Origin: Lachnospiraceae bacterium
GTDB lineage: Bacteria; Bacillota; Clostridia; Lachnospirales; Lachnospiraceae
Direction: 5' to 3'
NCBI GenBank assembly: GCA_019424135.1
Contig: JAHYZZ010000001.1
Span: 60,512-124,511, forward strand
DNA length: 64,000 bases
A model generated the notes under the pieces. It did no database searches, had not been told where the DNA came from, and saw only the letters and a program-made list of their open reading frames with translations. Below, in pieces: positions 34,934-43,492 of this stretch. The first letter of the stretch is position 1, and each line of letters starts with the position of its first letter. Both the position numbers and the translations under genes were made by a program.

Positions 34934-34972
34934 ATGGTTTGTCCTTTTAGCCCATAGTCATACTTTTTTAAT

Positions 34973-35001
34973 ATTATAGACTTATATCCCATCAAATTCA
35001 A
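34973..35001 (-). promoter_or_regulatory. Sigma-A promoter of the Pel-CotH-VTC operon
   Basis: Minus strand TTGAAT, 17 bases, TATAAT. It is the only good promoter seen upstream of the ten closely spaced genes from pelD to the DivIVA-like gene. Confidence 0.75.
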
Positions 35002-35038
35002 CTCTAAAGCACAAAAATGATTCTGGAATATATAAGAA

Positions 35039-35064
35039 GAACTGCGGAAATCGTTCCACAGTTC
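35039..35064 (-). terminator. Terminator after the HPr-like gene
   Basis: The stem GAACTGTGGAA / TTCCGCAGTTC with a short CGAT-type loop is followed by TTCTTATAT on minus. It separates the LacI-linked catabolic operon from the Pel-like operon. Confidence 0.7.
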
Positions 35065-35076
35065 ATCTTATTGCCA

Positions 35077-35316
35077 CTATTCAATTCCATACTGGGAAAA
35101 ATATTCTTTTGCCAGTCCTTCATCCTCTCCACTTACACGTAGAAGCATAGGAAATCCCAACTTCACAGTCATCAGACCAACAATCGATTTCCCATCAATC
35201 CGATAATGTCTGTTAGCTATTTGTACCACATCAATATCCGACTTCATTTTCTGACACGCCGCACAAAAACTCAAAAGCTGTCCCGGTGTCACAAACTTTA
35301 TCTTTTTCTCAACCAT
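35077..35316 (-). CDS. HPr-like protein lacking the phosphorylatable histidine
   Basis: A 79-residue protein with the HPr fold pattern (MVEKKIKF..., IDGKSIVGLMTVKLG, LLRVSGED). Normal HPr has the active-site motif GLHARP around position 15; here the same place reads GQLLSF, so the histidine and the following arginine are gone. The segment around Ser46, GKSIVGLM, is kept. It therefore cannot take phosphate from enzyme I but could still be a target of HPr kinase or a regulator, as Crh is in Bacillus. It starts 13 bases after the thioesterase gene and is last in the LacI-linked operon. Confidence 0.75.
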   Translation of the reverse strand: MVEKKIKFVTPGQLLSFCAACQKMKSDIDVVQIANRHYRIDGKSIVGLMTVKLGFPMLLRVSGEDEGLAKEYFSQYGIE

Positions 35317-35329
35317 AGACAGATCCCCC

Positions 35330-35809
35330 CTAAAAGCCTTCGACTCTCCGCTTTTTTCTCAATTCATACCGGCGTTGTCCGCTTTCCCACTCAGCTTTCT
35401 CTGCCTCTGTTCTCACCCTAAGCCTGGGCACTTCCAACGCGTTGCCTTTTTCATCAATTGCCACCATAACCACATAGGCCCGGTTGATGCTCCTTCTCAT
35501 TCCTCTTTCATCCTCCACATAGGCATCAATCTTAACCTCCATGGAAGAACGACCCACATAAGTCATTTTCGCAATTAACACTACCATATCATTTAAATAA
35601 GCTGGTGCTTTAAAATTCAGATTATCGATGGATGCGGTAGTCACATTTTTTCCAGAATGACGCCTGCTTACCACCCCTGCAGTTTCATCAATCCACTGCA
35701 TCAGCTGCCCGCCAAACAGGCGTCCGTACCCATTAATCTGAGAAGAACGTATGACATACACCTGTTCTGTCAGAGAATCTGCAACCGTTTTTTCTTCTCT
35801 TTGATCCAT
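35330..35809 (-). CDS. Acyl-CoA thioesterase, YciA-like hotdog protein
   Basis: A 159-residue single hotdog domain. INGYGRLFGGQLMQWIDETAG contains the conserved active-site region (FGGxxMxWxD), and LNFKAPAYLNDMVVLIA follows; the C-terminus is charged. Such enzymes hydrolyse short or medium acyl-CoA esters in the cytoplasm, freeing CoA. The start at 35809 lies one base after the thiolase stop, with GAGG 7 bases upstream; a start 12 bases earlier would overlap the thiolase gene. It probably balances the acyl-CoA pool made by the upstream genes of the same operon. Confidence 0.85.
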   Translation of the reverse strand: MDQREEKTVADSLTEQVYVIRSSQINGYGRLFGGQLMQWIDETAGVVSRRHSGKNVTTASIDNLNFKAPAYLNDMVVLIAKMTYVGRSSMEVKIDAYVEDERGMRRSINRAYVVMVAIDEKGNALEVPRLRVRTEAEKAEWESGQRRYELRKKRRVEGF

Positions 35810-35810
35810 G

Positions 35811-37004
35811 TTATGCCTCATATTTTTTCAGGTATATCGAAATCCCCTGTCCTCCGCCAATACACATACTGATCATTGCGTCTTTTTTGTCCGTACGCAT
35901 CAGTTCATACATTACCTTAACTGTCAAGATGACCCCCGTAGCTCCGATTGGATGCCCAATAGAAATACCGCCGCCATAAATATTAACTTTAGCCGGATCC
36001 AGGCCAAGATCACGTCTTACAGCATAGGCCTGGCTTGCAAACGCCTCGTTGATTTCGAACATATCAATGGCTTTCAAGTCAAGCCCCAGTTTTTTTGCCA
36101 GTTTTTCACTGGAGAATTTGGGGGCATATCCCATGAGTTCTGCATCAAATCCAGCCACCGTATAGCCACCGACTACAAGTTTCGGCTCTACGCCAAGTTC
36201 CAAAGCCTTTTCCTTGGACATCAGCACAACTGCAGCCGCTCCGTCATTCAGACTGGAGGAATTGCCCGCAGTAACGGTTCCATCCTTTACAAAACATGGT
36301 TTAAGTCTTGCAAGTTTTTCTATCGTCTGCCCTTCTCTGGGCCCCTCATCTACATCAAAAATCGTTACATTACCTTTTCTGTCCACTAATTCCACCGGCA
36401 GAATCTCATCTTTGAATTTCCCCTCCTTGATGGCTGCGCAGGCTCTCTGATGGCTTTCCAACGCAAACTGATCCTGTTCGTCTCTGGATACATGATATTT
36501 TCTTGCCACATTTTCAGCAGTGACACCATTATGGTTTCCATCAAGAGGCCAGGTCAGGATATCAATAACACCATCCTCAAAGGTTTTATGCCCCATTCTC
36601 GCCCCCCAGCGGGCATCCTTCACATAATAAGGGAGCTGTGAAATATTTTCCGTTCCTCCTGCAACGACTACATCTGCAAATCCCGTCTGGATTTCCATTA
36701 CGCCGTCTGCAATAGACTGCAAACTTGACCCACACTGACGATTCACCGAATATGCGGTTGTCTCTTTTGGCATGCCAGCCTTCAAGCTGACAGCTCTTGC
36801 CACAAATCCGTTCTCTGCCACTTGTCCAACCTGACCAATGATGACCTCATCCACATCCGATGGCCGGATCCCTGCACGGCTGACCGCCTCCTTAACTACC
36901 ATCCCCCCCATATCGATTGCTGAAATACTCTTTAAACTTCCTCCAAAACTCCCTACCGGAAGACGCACACCACTGACTATTACTACTTCTTTTAATTCCT
37001 TCAT
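35811..37004 (-). CDS. Acetyl-CoA C-acetyltransferase (thiolase)
   Basis: A 397-residue thiolase. The nucleophile cysteine is in NRQCGSSLQS (about residue 88); the other active-site pieces are NEAFASQAYA, GGGISIGHPIGATG and SMCIGGGQG. It either cleaves 3-ketoacyl-CoA with CoA or condenses two acetyl-CoA. Its position after an SDR and CoA-transferase points to the cleavage direction: release of acetyl-CoA from a 3-keto acid. Confidence 0.93.
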   Translation of the reverse strand: MKELKEVVIVSGVRLPVGSFGGSLKSISAIDMGGMVVKEAVSRAGIRPSDVDEVIIGQVGQVAENGFVARAVSLKAGMPKETTAYSVNRQCGSSLQSIADGVMEIQTGFADVVVAGGTENISQLPYYVKDARWGARMGHKTFEDGVIDILTWPLDGNHNGVTAENVARKYHVSRDEQDQFALESHQRACAAIKEGKFKDEILPVELVDRKGNVTIFDVDEGPREGQTIEKLARLKPCFVKDGTVTAGNSSSLNDGAAAVVLMSKEKALELGVEPKLVVGGYTVAGFDAELMGYAPKFSSEKLAKKLGLDLKAIDMFEINEAFASQAYAVRRDLGLDPAKVNIYGGGISIGHPIGATGVILTVKVMYELMRTDKKDAMISMCIGGGQGISIYLKKYEA

Positions 37005-37033
37005 GATTTTCCTCCCTGATTTTTCTTTTCCTG

Positions 37034-37780
37034 TTAAACGATCATCCCGCCGCCACAGTTGATGACTTCTGATGTGATATATGCCGCATCATCAGACGCC
37101 AAAAATGCCACCAAATTTCCCACGTCAGAAGGCTTTCCGGCATATCCCATCGGCACACGGGAAATCATGCTGTCCCACGCCTTCCCGTCTTGAACCTCTT
37201 TTAATTTGACAGTCATATCTGTTTCTATAAAGCCTGGGCAAATAACATTGCATGTGATCCCTTTTCTTGCATTTTCTCTTGCAGCTGTTTTAGTCAGTCC
37301 TACAACTCCAGCCTTTGCTGCCGCATAGTTAGCCTGTCCGATATTTCCCAGCCAACTTCCGGAAGAAATATTGATAATCCTTCCACTTTCTTTCGGACGC
37401 ATATATTTGATCGCTTCCTGTGTCCCATAAAAAGTTCCAGTCAAATCTACATCGATAACCATGTTCCAGTTCTCAACCGGCATCTTATGCAGCATGCCAT
37501 CCCGGTTGATCCCAGCATTATTTACCATGATGTCCAGAGTTCCATATGTATCTGACGCAAAAGAGATCATATCCTGCACTTCCTTCTGATTTGTCACATT
37601 GACTGTAAAAGGAGCCGCTATTCCTCCATGTTTCTGTATTTCTTCTACTACATTTTCTGCACCGGCCATATCAGCCACAACTACTTTTGCACCTTCCTCT
37701 GCCAATTTCATTGCAATGCCTCTTCCCAGTCCACGTCCTGCCCCTGTGACGATTGCCACCTTATTGTCCAGTCTTCCCAT
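37034..37780 (-). CDS. SDR family oxidoreductase, FabG-like (3-hydroxyacyl dehydrogenase/3-ketoacyl reductase)
   Basis: A 248-residue classical short-chain dehydrogenase. The cofactor loop TGAGRGLGRG, NNAGINRDGM, the catalytic serine in INISSGSWLG and the YAAAK active site (about residue 155) are all present; the C-terminus GGGMIV is typical of FabG. Here it is not in a fatty acid synthesis cluster but between a CoA-transferase and a thiolase, so it more likely interconverts (R)-3-hydroxyacyl-CoA and 3-ketoacyl-CoA. Confidence 0.9.
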   Translation of the reverse strand: MGRLDNKVAIVTGAGRGLGRGIAMKLAEEGAKVVVADMAGAENVVEEIQKHGGIAAPFTVNVTNQKEVQDMISFASDTYGTLDIMVNNAGINRDGMLHKMPVENWNMVIDVDLTGTFYGTQEAIKYMRPKESGRIINISSGSWLGNIGQANYAAAKAGVVGLTKTAARENARKGITCNVICPGFIETDMTVKLKEVQDGKAWDSMISRVPMGYAGKPSDVGNLVAFLASDDAAYITSEVINCGGGMIV

Positions 37781-37815
37781 ATTTTTTTCCTCCTTTATGA
37801 TATTGATTCATATAT

Positions 37816-39390
37816 TTATAAATATTTTTTCAATCCAAATGGTCCATCCTCATGATAAATTGCCGGATCCATCTCTTTTAAATTTCCACTGATCAAAGGC
37901 TCAAAGGCCATCAAATCCAAAACTTGTGTCTGCAAATCGATTCCCGGCGCAATTTCAACCAATGTCAACCCTTCGGGGCGAAGTTCAAATACAGCTCTTT
38001 CTGTTACATAATGCATCTTCTGTCCCTTTTTTCTTGCAATTTCACCATTGTATGAAATCTGCTGAAGTTTTTCTACACACTTGATCAGAGAACCTTCCTT
38101 ATTAATATGAAGTTTATTGTCTTCAAACGAACATTCCAGGCCCTTGCCGGTAAATGTAGAGCAGAACACCACATGCTTGGCATTGGCTGTGATATCAATA
38201 AACCCACCGGCCCCAGTAGGATTTGGTCCCAGACGTGTCGCATTGACATTTCCATTCACATCAATTTCACCGGCCCCCATAAAAGTCACATCCACTCCGG
38301 CTCCATTGTAGTAATCAAATTGGTCGTCATGACGAATCAAAGCAAAATTATTTTTTGCAATTCCAAAGTCAATGCCTCCCATTGGAATTCCACCATAAAT
38401 TCCAGATTCTACCGTGATCGTCACATCGTCTTGTACTCCTTCTTCTGCCAGAATCGGTCCCACCACATCATTAGGAATTCCAGTACCCACATTCAACACA
38501 TCATCCCGGGTCAGTTCCATCAAAGCACGCCTTCCAATTACCTTCCGGATATTGAGCGGGAGCATTTCCAAATCCTCCACCGGAACCTTTATATCACCAC
38601 AGTAAGCCGGATCAAAAGAAAAGCTGTGTGTCTGTCTGTGATCCTCCTCTGGATTTTTACACATAACTACTGCATCGATAAAAATTCCCGGAACAGTAAC
38701 TCGTTTGCAGTGCAAAGTTCCAGCCGCCACTTTATACTTGGCCTGAGCAATGACTTTTCCGCCAAACCTTTTACAGGCAAATACTGCCGGCAGAACTTCC
38801 AATTTCATAGCTTCCTCATCCGTTGTAAGATTGCCGTTTTCATCCACATAAGTGCCGCGGATGATACAATAATCCAAGGGAATTGGTTTGTATCGCATAT
38901 ACTCTTCCCCGTCAATATTTACGATATCTACAATATCCGGAGCTGACTTCGTCAGCTCATTCATCTTCCCTCCATCAAGCCTTGGGTCGATGAAAGTTCC
39001 CAGTCCAACTTTCGTAATCTTTCCTGGTTCACCACCCGCCATACTTCGATAAAGCTGTGCGAACTGTCCCTGGGGAATACAATAGGCAAGAATCTTGTTT
39101 TCGGCAATTAGTTTCATCATTTTAGGCTGAAGTCCCCAATGCCCTCCAATGATTCTTTCCAACATCCCTTCATGAGAAAAATGCTGGATTCCCCTGTCTT
39201 TGTCACTTTGTCCGCATGAATGAACCAAAGTCAAATGATTAGGACTTCCTGTATCCAGAAAGCGTTTTTCAATTGCTTTAAGGATTGTTTCACTGGCAGA
39301 TACCAGGGTCATACCGATAGTCGCAACTGTAGAGTTGTCTCTGATCATTTCGGCTGCTTCCTTCGCACTGATAAATACTGGTTTTTTCAT
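37816..39390 (-). CDS. Acyl-CoA:acetate/3-ketoacid CoA-transferase, fused alpha and beta
   Basis: A 524-residue CoA-transferase of family I with both halves in one chain: the alpha part begins near the N-terminus (KEAAEMIRDNSTVATIGMT) and the beta part follows at about residue 290. The catalytic glutamate is E328 in TVESGIYGG. It moves CoA between acetyl- or other acyl-CoA and a carboxylic acid, so an acid can be activated without ATP. The start ATG overlaps the ligase stop (ATGA). Confidence 0.92.
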   Translation of the reverse strand: MKKPVFISAKEAAEMIRDNSTVATIGMTLVSASETILKAIEKRFLDTGSPNHLTLVHSCGQSDKDRGIQHFSHEGMLERIIGGHWGLQPKMMKLIAENKILAYCIPQGQFAQLYRSMAGGEPGKITKVGLGTFIDPRLDGGKMNELTKSAPDIVDIVNIDGEEYMRYKPIPLDYCIIRGTYVDENGNLTTDEEAMKLEVLPAVFACKRFGGKVIAQAKYKVAAGTLHCKRVTVPGIFIDAVVMCKNPEEDHRQTHSFSFDPAYCGDIKVPVEDLEMLPLNIRKVIGRRALMELTRDDVLNVGTGIPNDVVGPILAEEGVQDDVTITVESGIYGGIPMGGIDFGIAKNNFALIRHDDQFDYYNGAGVDVTFMGAGEIDVNGNVNATRLGPNPTGAGGFIDITANAKHVVFCSTFTGKGLECSFEDNKLHINKEGSLIKCVEKLQQISYNGEIARKKGQKMHYVTERAVFELRPEGLTLVEIAPGIDLQTQVLDLMAFEPLISGNLKEMDPAIYHEDGPFGLKKYL

Positions 39391-41015
39391 TTCTCGCTCT
39401 CCTTTTCAAATAATTGTCTAATTTTCTTTTTATCTGTCTTCATGTTCTCTGTGATCGGTATTCTGTCAACAATTTTAATTTCTTTCGGAACCTTATAACT
39501 GGCTATCCGTTTCTTTAAATCTGCCTTTATCTCTTCTGTAGCAATTGTCGTTTCCGGACTTACTCTGATCACGGCCACTGGAACTTCTCCATACACCTCA
39601 TCCGACACACCTACTACTGCGGCATCGACAATTCCTCTCATATTTAACAACGCATTTTCCACATCAAAACTGCAGATTTTTTCACCGCCTCTGTTGATCA
39701 TGTCTTTTTTGCGGTCTACCAAGTACAGATACCCTTTCTCATTAAAATATCCAATATCACCAGTATCCAACCAGCCGTCCTGGATCGCTGATGTTTCCAA
39801 TTTATAATAGCCTTCCGTGATGTTAGTGCCTTTGACCCATACGGTTCCTCGTTCCCCGTCTTCTACTTCCTTTCCTTCTTCATCAACAATTTTAAATTCA
39901 AGTCCGGGAATAGGAATGCCCGAAGCCCCGATATACGGGCTCGTTCCAGCATCCGATGGAAAGACTGTCCCAGGAGAAGTCGTTTCTGTCAATCCATAGA
40001 TAGTCCGGAACTGACATCTTGGAAGCCATTCTTGTAAAGCACGTATCTTTCCAGGAGGCATGTTACTGCTTCCACATGCAAACATTCGAAGACTGGGCAG
40101 TTCTTTAAATCTCTCCCTCTCCTTCAGCAGCATAGTAAATACCGTAGGTGAAGCGTGCAAAAATGTTACTTGATATTTCTGTATATCCGACAAAACCCGT
40201 TTTTCATCAAAAAACTTGTTCAGGCAAACCTGGCCACCCACATACATCATGAGACCGAATACTGCTATCAATCCAGTGATCAGATAAATCGGAACCGGCA
40301 AAATTGCCTTATCATTTTCACAGATCTCTAAAGTTCTCTGATATGAGACAACTGCATGCATGATATTGTAATTGCGAATTGTAACACCTTTGCTCCTGGC
40401 CGTAGTTCCGGATGTAAACATCAGCAGTGCAAGATCTGATGCTTTCACCTGATCCACTGCCCGGACAGTTTCTGTCTTTTCATTTCTCTCATATTCAGCC
40501 AGTGCATAACCTTTCTTTGCGGAAGGCACCTCGCAGACAGGAATCCCTTTTTCTATATAGGTTGAAAAAAATCCTCTGTATCCTTCATCTGTGATAATTC
40601 TTTCCACATCTGATTTATCTAACAAGGAACACACCTCTTCTTGACGGTATTTTGTCGGCAGAGGAATCACAACTGCGCCAATTCGGTTCAATGCCAGAAA
40701 AGCTACGCAAAACTCCAGAGAATTGTATAGCATCAACGCCACATGCGTCCCTCTTTCCACCTTAAATTCCTGACATAGCCAAGCTGAAAAATAAACTACT
40801 TTGTTCTTAACTTCTTTGTATGTATAAGCCTCCCCCATATCATCGACAATTGCTATTTTTTTCGGAAGACGTTCCGCACTTTTTTGGAAAGCTTCATATA
40901 TATTCTTTGGAAGGTCTGGATAGGTCCAGACAACTCCTTTTCCTCCCAATGTGCTCGTTTTCACCATGTCTTCTGTTATTTTTTTATTCCAAAGCTCTAT
41001 ACCTCGATAAATCAT
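39387..41015 (-). CDS. AMP-dependent acyl-CoA synthetase/ligase
   Basis: A 542-residue adenylate-forming enzyme. The AMP-binding loop LLMFTSGTTARSKG, IYGLTETTSPG, DGWLDTGDIGYF and VDRKKDMINRGGEKI are intact, and the C-terminal lysine motif YKVPKEIKI is present. It makes acyl-CoA from a carboxylic acid, ATP and CoA. It is the first gene of the leftward operon, behind a TTGACA-TATGAT promoter whose spacer holds a LacI-type palindrome. The acid it uses is unknown; a 3-hydroxy acid or aryl acid would fit the downstream enzymes. Confidence 0.9.
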   Translation of the reverse strand: MIYRGIELWNKKITEDMVKTSTLGGKGVVWTYPDLPKNIYEAFQKSAERLPKKIAIVDDMGEAYTYKEVKNKVVYFSAWLCQEFKVERGTHVALMLYNSLEFCVAFLALNRIGAVVIPLPTKYRQEEVCSLLDKSDVERIITDEGYRGFFSTYIEKGIPVCEVPSAKKGYALAEYERNEKTETVRAVDQVKASDLALLMFTSGTTARSKGVTIRNYNIMHAVVSYQRTLEICENDKAILPVPIYLITGLIAVFGLMMYVGGQVCLNKFFDEKRVLSDIQKYQVTFLHASPTVFTMLLKERERFKELPSLRMFACGSSNMPPGKIRALQEWLPRCQFRTIYGLTETTSPGTVFPSDAGTSPYIGASGIPIPGLEFKIVDEEGKEVEDGERGTVWVKGTNITEGYYKLETSAIQDGWLDTGDIGYFNEKGYLYLVDRKKDMINRGGEKICSFDVENALLNMRGIVDAAVVGVSDEVYGEVPVAVIRVSPETTIATEEIKADLKKRIASYKVPKEIKIVDRIPITENMKTDKKKIRQLFEKESEK

Positions 41016-41064
41016 TTTCCATCTTCCCTCCGTTCTTATCTGCGTAATCGGTTTCTTTATTCAA

Positions 41065-41093
41065 ATCATAATGTAACGTTATCATATTGTCAA
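41065..41093 (-). promoter_or_regulatory. Promoter of the leftward catabolic operon with operator in its spacer
   Basis: Minus strand TTGACA, 17 bases, TATGAT. The spacer contains ATAACGTTAC (plus coordinates 41073-41082), one half-site of which matches the other two palindromes in this gap. Confidence 0.78.
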
Positions 41094-41191
41094 TATAATT
41101 TCTTTAAATCACTTATTTTCGTCATTATGTTTTAATTTTTCTCACTTTTTTATATATTATCAACAATTATTTTTTCTTTTTTATGTTTTTA

Positions 41192-41220
41192 TTGACTTTG
41201 TTTTATTTTAAAGTTATTAT
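41192..41220 (+). promoter_or_regulatory. Promoter of the rightward lactonase-MFS operon
   Basis: TTGACT, 17 bases, TATTAT. The predicted start would be near 41227, just before two palindromic operators. Confidence 0.65.
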
Positions 41221-41244
41221 TTTTTTACGCAATACAATATATTT

Positions 41245-41274
41245 GTTACGTTATTTTTTATTTTGTAACGTTAC
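41245..41274. promoter_or_regulatory. Two LacI-type operator palindromes
   Basis: GTTACGTTAT at 41245-41254 and the perfect palindrome GTAACGTTAC at 41265-41274 share the AACGTT/ACGTTA core with the site at 41073-41082. Together they flank both divergent promoters. The core with central CG is usual for LacI-family regulators, and such a gene lies 2.2 kb away. Confidence 0.65.
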
Positions 41275-41298
41275 TATTTTTTCAAGGAGGAAAACATT

Positions 41299-42051
41299 AT
41301 GGAAAACACTTTATGGACAGTCACCCCGATTCAAGTAGGCAGTATCATTCTAGACCGCTCAGCAATGACACATTATAAAGGGAAAGGCGAAAAGATTACC
41401 GTGCCGATCTGGTGTGGTGCTGCAACAGACGGCATTCATAAAGTCCTGGTAGACACTGGCATCCGTGATATTGAGGAATATCAGAAAGCAGAACCTGGCG
41501 CATCCCAGTCTAAAGATCAGGAGATCAGTACCGCATTAAAAAATATCGTCGGATGGAAAACAGAAGATGTAGACCTTGTGATCAATACTCACCTACATTG
41601 TGATCATTGTGGATGCAACTACAAATTTAAAAATGCAAAGTTCTATATACAGAGCAAAGAATGGCATTCTGCCTTCCACCCTCTCATTCCTGAAGCACCG
41701 TTTTACGATAAACCATCTTTTGATAAAAATGCTGTCAATTATTTTCAGTGGGAATTTCTGAACGGAGACGCAGACATCCTGCCTGGTTTAAAGATCATTA
41801 CCACTCCCGGCCATACGGTCGGCCATCAGTCAGTTTTATTCAACACACCTGACGGAGTTGTATGCGTATCTGGCGACATTTGTAATGTAGCAGAAAATGT
41901 AAACGAAAATCTGGAGCCAAATATCGTAGTCATGGTTCCTGAAACCTATCAGAGTTTTGAAAGAATCCGTCAAAGTGCCCATTATATTCTTCCCGGTCAT
42001 GAACCGGGCATCACAAACGGTGTCAGCAAATTTATCCCGGTACACTCATAA
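41299..42051 (+). CDS. N-acyl-homoserine lactonase family MBL-fold hydrolase
   Basis: A 250-residue metallo-beta-lactamase-fold enzyme. THLHCDHCG (about residues 95-103) is the HxHxDH dinuclear metal motif; ITTPGHTVGHQS and the aspartate of VSGDICN and the last histidine in LPGHEPG complete the site. The whole-length pattern matches the lactonase family (AiiA/AttM relatives), which open a lactone ring by adding water. In this cluster the substrate is likely a lactone or ester feeding the acyl-CoA genes; a quorum-quenching role is possible but has no other support here. AAGGAGGAAAACATT precedes the ATG. Confidence 0.85.
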   Translation: MENTLWTVTPIQVGSIILDRSAMTHYKGKGEKITVPIWCGAATDGIHKVLVDTGIRDIEEYQKAEPGASQSKDQEISTALKNIVGWKTEDVDLVINTHLHCDHCGCNYKFKNAKFYIQSKEWHSAFHPLIPEAPFYDKPSFDKNAVNYFQWEFLNGDADILPGLKIITTPGHTVGHQSVLFNTPDGVVCVSGDICNVAENVNENLEPNIVVMVPETYQSFERIRQSAHYILPGHEPGITNGVSKFIPVHS

Positions 42052-42082
42052 ATACGAACGGAAAAGAAAGGATGGTAAGAAA

Positions 42083-43441
42083 ATGAATAAAAAAGGAAAA
42101 ATATCCAGACAGTCTTGGATTGCTCTACTCTTTCTGTGGCTAATCTTTGCCATGAACGGAAATGGCCGGGAACTGACCAACCGAGTGCTTCCTGGCATCA
42201 TCGATACCTATGACATTTCTGCAGATACTGCCGGACTAATTGGCACTGTGTCTGCTATCGGAATGTGTATAGCTGCCCTCCCATTATCAAGTTGGGTTGA
42301 CAGCCGTGGTCGCGGATGGGTCAGAAAATATCGTATGGCTTTTTTAAGCCTGGGTTATCTTGTCTTTATGCTATTTAACGGTTTGTCCCCATTAACAGGA
42401 ACTTTTACAATGGTACTGCTCTGGCAATTTTTCAGAGGTGTCTGCTCTGGTCCCGGAGAAGCCTGCGAGGTAGGGCTTCTGGCCGAATGGTGGCCCAAGG
42501 AAAAAAACGGACTTGCCCTTGGCTTCCACCATGCGGCCTATCCATGGGGAACTGCTCTAGGTGGATTTTTGGTTACCGGTGTGCTTGCTGTCTTCGGCAT
42601 ACAAAATTGGAGATACTGTTTTATCATTTTTCCTGTCCTTGGTTTTATAATCTTTGCGCTGTTCTGGAGATGGTGTAATAAACAAAATTATGAAAAATTT
42701 CAGAACGAAACGATCGAAGCAGAGATGACTCCACCGGTAGGTAAAGATGAACTGTCCGGAGAAAAAAACAGCAAGACTAAAGGAGCCCTTATACATGCCC
42801 TAAAAAATCCAAATATTATGATCATTGGCATCGTCTGTCTTCTCTGTCAGTTTGCCTATATCAGCCTGATGTTCTGGATGACACCATATCTGACTTACTG
42901 TGCTGGTTACAGCGCTACTGCAGCCTCCAGCCTTTCCATTGTCTATGCCATTACCGGAGGTATGGGACAAATCTTCTTTGGAAATTTTGCAGACAAGCAC
43001 GGCGCCAAAAAAACTCTTCTTTTCTGCTGTGCATGGCTGGTTGTTGCATTTTATTTGATGAAATTCATCAATATCAGTGTCTTTTTCCTGATATTTTTCC
43101 AGCTCCTGCTCGGTTGCTGCTCAAATGCAGTGTATCCTATCATGTACAAGTTTGTAGCAGATTCTTCTAAAGAGGGTTCCGCTGTGACTGGAAATGGGAT
43201 CCTTACCACCTGTATGTTCTGCGGCGCTGCTATCGCCACCTCTGTGATGGGAATCCTGATCGAAGCAGGTGGAGGTTGGGACAGCATGTCCGGCTATATG
43301 ACCGGTCTTTATGTAATGTCCGGTGCAATGCTCATCGCCTTTCTTCTTGTTTTGCTGTTTACCCGCGAAACGAATGGTCCAAAGTTTGGAAAAGACTTCT
43401 CACTAGTCAGCTTAAAAAGCTGTAATTTGGATCATAAATAA
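42083..43441 (+). CDS. MFS transporter
   Basis: A 452-residue major facilitator protein with about twelve membrane helices and a charged central loop (about 215-245). The cytoplasmic loop motif SWVDSRGRGWVRKYR after helix 2 and ADKHGAKKT after helix 8 are the two signature A copies; GEACEVGLLAEWWPKEKNGLALG is typical of organic-acid and sugar-acid symporters. I start it at 42083, 31 bases after the lactonase stop, where AAAGGATGGTAAGAA precedes the ATG; a longer frame would overlap the lactonase gene. It most likely imports the acid or lactone used by this cluster. Confidence 0.88.
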   Translation: MNKKGKISRQSWIALLFLWLIFAMNGNGRELTNRVLPGIIDTYDISADTAGLIGTVSAIGMCIAALPLSSWVDSRGRGWVRKYRMAFLSLGYLVFMLFNGLSPLTGTFTMVLLWQFFRGVCSGPGEACEVGLLAEWWPKEKNGLALGFHHAAYPWGTALGGFLVTGVLAVFGIQNWRYCFIIFPVLGFIIFALFWRWCNKQNYEKFQNETIEAEMTPPVGKDELSGEKNSKTKGALIHALKNPNIMIIGIVCLLCQFAYISLMFWMTPYLTYCAGYSATAASSLSIVYAITGGMGQIFFGNFADKHGAKKTLLFCCAWLVVAFYLMKFINISVFFLIFFQLLLGCCSNAVYPIMYKFVADSSKEGSAVTGNGILTTCMFCGAAIATSVMGILIEAGGGWDSMSGYMTGLYVMSGAMLIAFLLVLLFTRETNGPKFGKDFSLVSLKSCNLDHK

Positions 43442-43492
43442 AAAAACTCTGCACCTGCCGCCCATATGCTGGCAGTGTGCAGAGTTTTTTTA
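43441..43492 (+). terminator. Bidirectional terminator between MFS gene and lacI-type regulator
   Basis: AAAAAACTCTGCAC CTGCC pairs with GGCAG TGTGCAGAGTTTTTT with one bulged base. The A-rich and T-rich flanks serve both convergent genes. Confidence 0.8.

Noticed and set aside
38107..38946. Long open frame opposite the CoA-transferase gene (279 residues)
   Set aside because: Shadow of a clear gene; composition is unlike a real protein, rich in His, Ile and Ser from reversed codons.
37034..41015. Fatty acid synthesis or butyrate pathway reading of the FabG-thiolase-CoA-transferase genes
   Set aside because: No acyl carrier protein, crotonase, hydroxybutyryl-CoA dehydrogenase or bcd-etf gene is nearby; divergence with a lactonase and MFS carrier fits catabolism better.
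41299..42051. Quorum-quenching role for the lactonase-family enzyme
   Set aside because: The family name alone suggests it; the surrounding genes point to carbon use, and no other quorum gene is near.
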